Source of the DNA: Deltaproteobacteria bacterium
Lineage (GTDB): Bacteria; Desulfobacterota; Desulfobacteria; Desulfobacterales; JAABPS01
Assembly: GCA_019309685.1 (NCBI GenBank)
Contig: JAFDFT010000130.1
Location: forward strand, 1-10,620
Reading direction: 5' to 3'
DNA: 10,620 nt
Shown here in pieces: positions 6,241 through 10,620 of this stretch; position 1 is the stretch's first letter; each line of letters opens with the position of its first letter. The notes beneath the pieces are model-generated. The model was not told the DNA's origin and searched no databases. It saw only the letters and a list, made by a program, of their open reading frames with translations. A program made the position numbers and the translations under genes.

Positions 6241-7410
6241 ATGCTGGATATTAAATTCATACGACAAAACATTGATAACATTAAAAAAGCCATGGCTGAT
6301 CGCGGCGAAAATTTTGACATCAAAGCTTTTCAAATAGTTGATGAAAAACGAAGATCTATTCTTTTTGAAATTGAAACGCTGCGACATCGTAAAAATGTAG
6401 CAACTGAACAAGTTGCTCAGATGAAAAAAAAGAAGGAAAATACGGATACAATTGTCATAGAAATGAGATCAGTTTCTGACAAGATTAAAGACCTTAACGA
6501 TGAATTGTCTGAGAATGAAGAAACAATGAATCAGATTCTTTTAAATATTCCCAATATTCCTCATGAGTCAGTTCCAATAGGAAAGGACAGTTCTCAAAAT
6601 CCGATTGTTAAAAAAGTGGGCGATACCCCAGTATTCGATTTTGAACAAAAATTTCATTGGGATATCGGTGAAAAACTGAAAATACTTGACATTGCAAGAG
6701 CCGCTAAAATTACCGGTGCCCGTTTTATGGTCAACCGGTTAAGCATGACAAATACTGGTCAGCTCCCAAAATTCAAAGAAGATCTTTTCAAACTTGAGGG
6801 GTGGGATTATTTTATGGTCCCAACTGCGGAGGTTCCGGTTACCAATATCCATCAAAATGAGATTTTAGATGAAGATACTCTTCCAATATTTTATACTGCC
6901 CATACACCGTGTTTCCGCTCTGAAGCTGGGTCTTATGGTAAAGATACCAAGGGGTTGATTCGTCAACATCAATTTAACAAGGTAGAACTCGTCAAATTTG
7001 TAAAATCTGAATCATCATATGAAGAATTGGAAAAACTATTAAACGATGCGGAAACTGTTTTAAAAAATCTAGAGCTGCCATATCAGGTTATTGATCTTTG
7101 CACGGGCGATTTAGGATTTAGCGCAGCTAAAACCTATGATATTGAAGTCTGGATGCCCGGTCAGGGTGCTTACAGAGAAATCTCTTCGTGTAGCAATTTC
7201 GAGGATTTTCAGGCAAGACGCGCGAATATCCGATACAAAGAAAAAGGCAGGAAAGGCACAAGACTGGTGCACACATTAAATGGATCCGGCCTTGCAGTAG
7301 GGCGTACTGTTGCGGCATTGCTTGAAAATTTCCAACAGCCTGACGGATCGGTTGTTATCCCAGAAGCTTTACGATCTTATATGAACGGAATGGATAAGAT
7401 TCAGCCATGA
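6241..7410 (+). CDS. serS: Seryl-tRNA synthetase with an internal in-frame deletion of class II motif 1
   Basis: SerRS charges tRNA-Ser (and tRNA-Sec where present) with serine. The N-terminal tRNA-binding coiled-coil arm (about residues 1-110) is complete, starting MLDIKFIRQN. Motif 2 (FRSEAG...RQHQFNKVEL, about 225-255), the ISSCSNFEDFQARR segment and motif 3 (GSGLAVGRTVAALLEN, about 348-363) are intact. Between residues 162 and 163 the sequence jumps from KITGARF to MVNRLSMTNTGQLPKF. In normal SerRS about 35 residues lie there, holding motif 1: the long helix and the strand ending in the invariant proline at the dimer interface. The length, 389 residues, is about 35 short of the usual 424-425, matching that single gap. 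The frame is unbroken on both sides. As written, the enzyme should fail to dimerise. The stop overlaps thrC by ATGA. Confidence 0.93.
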   Translation: MLDIKFIRQNIDNIKKAMADRGENFDIKAFQIVDEKRRSILFEIETLRHRKNVATEQVAQMKKKKENTDTIVIEMRSVSDKIKDLNDELSENEETMNQILLNIPNIPHESVPIGKDSSQNPIVKKVGDTPVFDFEQKFHWDIGEKLKILDIARAAKITGARFMVNRLSMTNTGQLPKFKEDLFKLEGWDYFMVPTAEVPVTNIHQNEILDEDTLPIFYTAHTPCFRSEAGSYGKDTKGLIRQHQFNKVELVKFVKSESSYEELEKLLNDAETVLKNLELPYQVIDLCTGDLGFSAAKTYDIEVWMPGQGAYREISSCSNFEDFQARRANIRYKEKGRKGTRLVHTLNGSGLAVGRTVAALLENFQQPDGSVVIPEALRSYMNGMDKIQP

Positions 7411-8909
7411 AACTGGAAGATTTCCCTCAAGATATCAAACCTTTTATTATCCCAAAACAAGAGGGAAAACTTGTTTACCGCTGTCTCAGCTGCAAAACGG
7501 AATTCGGTATTGAGGAACTGCTTTATACCTGTCCCGATTGCGGTCAGCTCCTTCTTATTGAAGATCTTTATTTTGACCGTCTAAAAAATATTTCAGGGAA
7601 CACTTGGAAACGCATCTTTGACTATCGAAAAATGCTCTCCATTCCTCAGTTAAAGGGTGTATTTCGATATTACGAATTCATCGGATCCATGATCCCGCTT
7701 GAATCCATAGTATATCTCGGCGAAGGTCACACCCCTATTGTTGAAGCAAGCCCCATATTTAAGGAAAAAGTCGGTGCAGACTTTTATTTTAAAAATGATG
7801 GTCAAAACCCCAGCGCTTCTTTTAAAGATCGAGGCATGGCTGTTGCGTTGAGCTATCTCAACTATCTTATTCAACAAAATAAACTATCCGATATTATCGC
7901 TGTTTGCGCCTCAACGGGCGATACGTCAGCAGCAGCCGCATTATATGCATCATATCTTCAGCCCCATATCAAATCGGTTGTGCTTCTCCCCCATAAAAAA
8001 ATAACCTCTCAGCAGCTATCCCAACCGCTTGGAAGCGGGGCGGTCGTATTTGAAATCCCGGGTGTATTTGATGATTGTATGAAAGTCGCTGAATCCTTGT
8101 CCGAAAAATACAATGTTGCTCTTTTAAATTCTAAAAACGCATGGCGAATTTTGGGACAAGAATCCTATTCCTATGAAATCGCGCAGGATTTTGAATACGA
8201 TCTATCAAATATCGCTGTGGTTTTACCTATCGGAAATGCAGGCAATATTACTGCTGTGATGAGCGGATTTCTAAAATTTTTAGATGCCGGAATTATTGAC
8301 CAGTTGCCCAAAATTATTGGAGTCCAGTCAGAACACGCGGATCCTGTTTACCGATATTACTTAGAGCCGGACGTTAAAAAACGGAAATTCAAGCCAATCC
8401 CGGTTAAACCCAGTGTTGCCCAAGCGGCAATGATTGGCAACCCTGTTTCTATGCCCAGAGTCATCCACTTCGTGAATGCTTATAATAAAAAATCAGGAAA
8501 ACAAAATGTTTTTGTTGCTCAGGTCACTGAACAGGATATAATGGATTGGACTCTTTTAGCTAATAAACATGGTCATATTGCCTGTACCCATGGGGGGGAA
8601 TCATTGGCAGGGTTGGTAGCTGCCAAAAACCAGGGCATCCTTAAAGAAGAGGAATCAGCCGTGATTAAATCCACCGCCCATCCATTAAAATTTTCAGGTT
8701 TTCAGCAAATGTACTTTGAAGACAATTTCCCCGCTGAATTCGGCATCATGCCCGATCCTAAATTGATAAACACACCTGTGCTGGTTTGCCCAAAAGATCT
8801 AAAGGAACTTCCTTCTCCCGGTACACCGCTAAAAGCGGATCAATTTAAAATATTTATCGACAGGATATCAAAAGAGATAGCATCGATACTGGATCTAATA
8901 AAATTATAA
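7407..8909 (+). CDS. thrC: Threonine synthase with N-terminal zinc ribbon
   Basis: ThrC converts O-phospho-L-homoserine to threonine with pyridoxal phosphate, the last step of threonine synthesis. The 500-residue protein opens with a zinc-ribbon (Cys26/Cys29 in CLSC, Cys42/Cys45 in CPDC), then LGEGHTP (104-110), the PLP lysine in SASFKDRG (Lys140), the ASTGDTSAA segment (168-176) and the phosphate-binding loop GNAGN (276-280). IGNPVSMPRV and the late ACTHGGESLAG region are also typical of threonine synthases rather than other PLP lyases. The ATG overlaps the serS stop (ATGA at 7407-7410), so translation is probably coupled. All key residues look present. Confidence 0.94.
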   Translation: MKLEDFPQDIKPFIIPKQEGKLVYRCLSCKTEFGIEELLYTCPDCGQLLLIEDLYFDRLKNISGNTWKRIFDYRKMLSIPQLKGVFRYYEFIGSMIPLESIVYLGEGHTPIVEASPIFKEKVGADFYFKNDGQNPSASFKDRGMAVALSYLNYLIQQNKLSDIIAVCASTGDTSAAAALYASYLQPHIKSVVLLPHKKITSQQLSQPLGSGAVVFEIPGVFDDCMKVAESLSEKYNVALLNSKNAWRILGQESYSYEIAQDFEYDLSNIAVVLPIGNAGNITAVMSGFLKFLDAGIIDQLPKIIGVQSEHADPVYRYYLEPDVKKRKFKPIPVKPSVAQAAMIGNPVSMPRVIHFVNAYNKKSGKQNVFVAQVTEQDIMDWTLLANKHGHIACTHGGESLAGLVAAKNQGILKEEESAVIKSTAHPLKFSGFQQMYFEDNFPAEFGIMPDPKLINTPVLVCPKDLKELPSPGTPLKADQFKIFIDRISKEIASILDLIKL

Positions 8910-8990
8910 AATAAATGGTGTGGTTTTCAAACGAATCAATATAAATTTCATATAAAATGTACTTAAAAATAAACATGTAAGGAATATGTT

Positions 8991-9791
8991 ATGAATAAAA
9001 GCGTATTTGTCTGGAAAGCCCTGGTACTCTTACTCCTTGTTTTTTCTTTTAGCTGTGCGCCATCCGCAGAAAGATTGAAAAATGAAGAAATGGCGATCAC
9101 CGTAAGAAACCTTGGCGAAAAATATATGATTGAAAAAAATTACCCTAAAGCCATCAAAGAACTCACCAGAGCCGAACAGCTTAATCCAAAGGATCCCATT
9201 ACCCAGCATTACATGGGTCTTGCATTCAGATCCAGCGCCAAAACTACCCGCAATCCCTCATCTCAAAATCATTTTCTTGCCCTGGCGGTAAAACACTACA
9301 AAAAAGCTTTGGATTTAAATCCAGATTATTCAATCGCCAGAAATAATCTGGGAAATGTCTATATGGATCAAAAAAAATGGGACGAAGCCATTGCTTGTTA
9401 CGAAACTGTTACCAAAGATCTTGTTTATACAACGCCATATTTTCCCCTTTCTAACCTGGGATGGGCCTATTATAATAAAAAAGATTATGGATTAGCTGAA
9501 AAATACTACCTGGATGCGCTAAACTTGGAGCCGCGATTTTTACTGGCCATGCTCGGTCTCGGGCGCACCTATATCGCTTCTGGGAGGACTTCAGACGCCA
9601 TAGGAGTGCTTGAAAAAGCAGCCGAAGCCTATCCGCAAACACCGGAAATTTATCTTGATCTTGCCGAGGCCTATAAGGCTTCTAAAGACAATCGAAAAGC
9701 GCTGGCTTCATACAGGAAGGTCATAGAACTTTCCCCAAAAAGTGTTCTGGCATTCAAGGCAAATAAAGGGATTAAAAAATTAAACCAGTAG
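8991..9791 (+). CDS. TPR lipoprotein, similar to type IV pilus assembly PilF/Tgl
   Basis: The 266-residue protein starts with a lipoprotein signal peptide: MNKS, charged residues, a hydrophobic stretch (10-20) and a lipobox-like SFSC with Cys22 as the predicted acylated residue. The -3 position is Ser rather than the usual Leu. The rest is about six tetratricopeptide repeats (about residues 36-262), for example ARNNLGNVYMDQKKWDEAIACY and SNLGWAYYNKKDYGLAEKYY. This architecture matches PilF/PilW and Myxococcus Tgl, outer-membrane pilotins that help the PilQ secretin assemble. The PilQ gene end lies convergently 520 bp away, which supports but does not prove the role. A general TPR scaffold lipoprotein is the alternative. 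TAAGGA (8978-8983) is the ribosome-binding site, seven bases before ATG. Confidence 0.85.
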   Translation: MNKSVFVWKALVLLLLVFSFSCAPSAERLKNEEMAITVRNLGEKYMIEKNYPKAIKELTRAEQLNPKDPITQHYMGLAFRSSAKTTRNPSSQNHFLALAVKHYKKALDLNPDYSIARNNLGNVYMDQKKWDEAIACYETVTKDLVYTTPYFPLSNLGWAYYNKKDYGLAEKYYLDALNLEPRFLLAMLGLGRTYIASGRTSDAIGVLEKAAEAYPQTPEIYLDLAEAYKASKDNRKALASYRKVIELSPKSVLAFKANKGIKKLNQ

Positions 9792-9834
9792 TAATAATAA
9801 TTTTCGGCATCATTTTTTTTAATAGTGAAGAATC

Positions 9835-9900
9835 GTGACGCAAAAGGCCGGGTATTTAAAAACCGTTAAGCTTGGGGAAAAATACGGTTTCCTACCGACC
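9835..9900 (+). ncRNA. Strong RNA-like hairpin, faintly resembling half of a c-di-GMP-I (GEMM) riboswitch
   Basis: AAACCGT (9860-9866) pairs perfectly with ACGGTTT (9884-9890). Below it, GGCCGGGTA (9846-9854) pairs with TACCGACC (9893-9900) with one mismatch and one bulge. The stem is preceded by GTGACGCAAA (9835-9844), which matches the conserved GACGCAAA of GEMM riboswitches. The 5' half of GEMM (the GCAAACC stem with its GAAA loop) is not recognisable upstream, and the expected 3' GGTAGCCGGGT-type strand is absent. I therefore describe it as a hairpin of unknown role. No gene follows it on the plus strand. Confidence 0.3.
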
Positions 9901-10000
9901 ATATAATACAGCACTTACGATAAACACTTGATATGCCTATTTACGCGTTATTAAGAGAAATCTTTGACGATGGGCAGGATAAGGTTTGTTATAAATTTCT

Positions 10001-10020
10001 GTCATTGCGAGGAACGAAGT
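10001..10020. repeat. Dispersed-repeat fragment (CATTGCGAGGAACGAAG type)
   Basis: GTCATTGCGAGGAACGAAGT matches, from memory, a short motif that recurs in intergenic regions of many bacteria. Only this fragment is present and no pairing partner is visible nearby. Confidence 0.4.
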
Positions 10021-10070
10021 ACAAGGTATCCTATACTGGATTAAACCCAGATCATTTTTATAAGAATGGA

Positions 10071-10118
10071 TCATCCTGAAACACACACCTCGTCATCCTG
10101 AATTTGAGTCAGGATCCA
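10071..10118. repeat. REP-like palindrome with an upstream partial direct repeat
   Basis: ATCCTGA (10095-10101) and TCAGGAT (10109-10115) are perfect inverted arms around a seven-base loop. The ten bases TCATCCTGAA occur twice, at 10071-10080 and 10093-10102. The CGTCATCCTGAA...TCAGGATC pattern resembles intergenic repeats seen in many proteobacterial genomes. Confidence 0.5.
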
Positions 10119-10123
10119 TACTA

Positions 10124-10224
10124 TGAGACCTTTGAATAATTGCCATTTTTAACCGATTCGGGGTTATAACTTACTGTTATTATTAGATGCAGATTTAGAA
10201 AAACCGAGAAATTCAAAGGTCTCA
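10124..10224. mobile_element. 101-bp MITE with perfect 14-bp inverted repeats and CTA target duplication
   Basis: TGAGACCTTTGAAT (10124-10137) is the exact reverse complement of ATTCAAAGGTCTCA (10211-10224). The element is flanked directly by CTA on both sides (10121-10123 and 10225-10227), consistent with a 3-bp target-site duplication. The interior has no coding capacity. GAGACCTTTG-type ends recall IS5-family insertion sequences, so it may be a deletion derivative moved by such a transposase; that link is from memory only. Confidence 0.7.
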
Positions 10225-10254
10225 CTATTTATTAGATTCATCAAGCTCCAGTTT

Positions 10255-10289
10255 AAAAAAAATCCGGGCTCCAAAGAAGCCCGGATTTT
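10255..10289 (-). terminator. Rho-independent terminator of pilQ
   Basis: AAAATCCGGGCT (10259-10270) and AGCCCGGATTTT (10278-10289) form a perfect 12-bp stem with a seven-base loop. Read on the minus strand, the stem runs into eight T residues (complement of 10255-10262), the classic intrinsic terminator. It begins about 25 bp after the PilQ stop. On the plus strand the T-tract is only four bases, so it mainly serves the minus strand. Confidence 0.9.
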
Positions 10290-10314
10290 CTAAAACTTGA
10301 ATAAGAAAATATTC

Positions 10315-10620
10315 TTAGCCACTATCTCTATCACCCTTATATTCGAGCTGAATGATTCTCGGTGAGATAAAAATCAGGAGTTCCGCCTTCTGCTCCGACG
10401 TTCTGCCTGTTTTAAAAAGCCATCCCAGGAAAGGAATACGTCTCAAACCAGGAACGCCAGATTCGCCTCCAGTTCTGGTGACTTTATAAATACCACCGAT
10501 AACCACCGTATCCCCGTCATTGATCAATAGTTCTGTCTCCGCCTCTTTTGTAGTAACACTGACTTTTCCATCAATGATTTCGCCTATTTCATTGTTTTTA
10601 ACACTTATCTTCAGGGAAAT
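10315..10620 (-). CDS. pilQ: Type IV pilus secretin PilQ, C-terminal end (5' part outside window)
   Basis: The frame is open from the window edge at 10620 to TAA at 10315-10317, giving about 101 residues of a secretin C-terminus. Diagnostic strings are TKEAETELLINDGDTVVIGG, then GVPGLRRIPFLGWLFK and ELLIFISPRII, which correspond to the membrane-embedded beta-barrel end of PilQ-type secretins. PilQ forms the outer-membrane ring through which type IV pili pass. The ELL(I/V)FI(T/S)PRI ending and the EAxTELLxNDGDTxVIGG wording favour PilQ over GspD, the type II secretion relative. A strong terminator follows the stop. The upstream pil genes, which would be expected beyond the right edge, cannot be seen. 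Confidence 0.92.
   Translation of the reverse strand: MSLKISVKNNEIGEIIDGKVSVTTKEAETELLINDGDTVVIGGIYKVTRTGGESGVPGLRRIPFLGWLFKTGRTSEQKAELLIFISPRIIQLEYKGDRDSG

Larger units (their letters stand above)
9792..10254. other. Gene-free repeat-rich stretch
   Basis: No convincing coding sequence is present between the TPR lipoprotein gene and the PilQ terminator. The stretch holds, in order, a T-run (9813-9820), an RNA-like hairpin (9835-9900), A/T-rich sequence without structure, short dispersed-repeat fragments (10001-10118) and a 101-bp IS-like element (10124-10224). The only open frame on the plus strand that drew attention (9933-10079, 48 codons) runs through repeat sequence and has no ribosome-binding site. 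Confidence 0.7.

Noticed and set aside
6661..6780. serS shortening by frameshift or premature stop
   Set aside because: Reading codon by codon, the same frame carries SerRS sequence on both sides of the gap, so this is a clean in-frame loss and not a frameshift.
8920..8960. Promoter before the TPR lipoprotein gene using TATAAA at 8951
   Set aside because: No acceptable -35 box at 16-18 bases spacing.
9792..9820. Terminator of the TPR lipoprotein gene at the eight-T run
   Set aside because: No stable stem precedes the T-run.
9933..10079. Small plus-strand open frame (MPIYALLREI...) of 48 codons
   Set aside because: No ribosome-binding site, no recognisable domain, and it runs through the CATTGCGAGGAACGAAG repeat fragment and ends in another repeat.
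10001..10227. CRISPR-like array
   Set aside because: The repeats differ from one another, are not regularly spaced and no cas gene is present; they are separate intergenic repeats.

Overview
The window looks like chromosomal DNA from a low-GC sulfate-reducer-type deltaproteobacterium (Desulfobacterota, probably Desulfobacterales-like). That is an inference from the NtrX-type regulator, the rsmD-coaD-LysR gene order, a Zn-ribbon threonine synthase, type IV pilus genes and intergenic repeat debris. No taxonomic marker such as rRNA is present. Most genes are housekeeping genes.

Layout. (1) Positions 2-4281, plus strand, five closely spaced genes: the 3' part of an NtrX-like sigma-54-type response regulator with an altered GAFTGA loop (GALPGA), rsmD (16S rRNA methyltransferase), coaD (CoA biosynthesis), a LysR-type regulator, and a DUF368/PopT-type undecaprenyl-phosphate translocase. 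(2) 4278-4498: a 221-bp MITE-like element with imperfect 20-bp terminal inverted repeats. Its left end overlaps the popT stop codon. (3) 4512-5988, minus strand: pcm (protein-isoaspartate repair) and a 5-formyltetrahydrofolate cyclo-ligase gene, separated by about 230 bp of repeat-like DNA. (4) 6019-6089: two good sigma-70-type promoters, arranged divergently, driving the cyclo-ligase gene and serS. (5) 6241-8909, plus strand: serS and thrC, overlapping by ATGA. A structured leader of about 145 nt precedes serS. (6) 8991-9791: a TPR lipoprotein resembling the PilF/Tgl pilus-assembly proteins. (7) 9792-10314: more than 500 bp without a convincing gene, holding a strong RNA-like hairpin, REP-like palindromes, a 101-bp IS-derived element with perfect 14-bp inverted repeats, and the terminator of the minus-strand gene. 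(8) 10315-10620, minus strand: the C-terminal end of the PilQ secretin, cut by the window edge.

The strongest anomaly is in serS. The reading frame is intact, but about 35 residues that hold class II motif 1 (dimer interface) are missing between residues 162 and 163. This is either a real deletion in a normally essential gene or an assembly or strain artefact. I did not find a clearly new multi-gene system. The unusual signals are the serS deletion, the altered sigma-54 contact loop in the NtrX-like protein, and the small non-autonomous repeats, one of which overlaps the end of a coding sequence.
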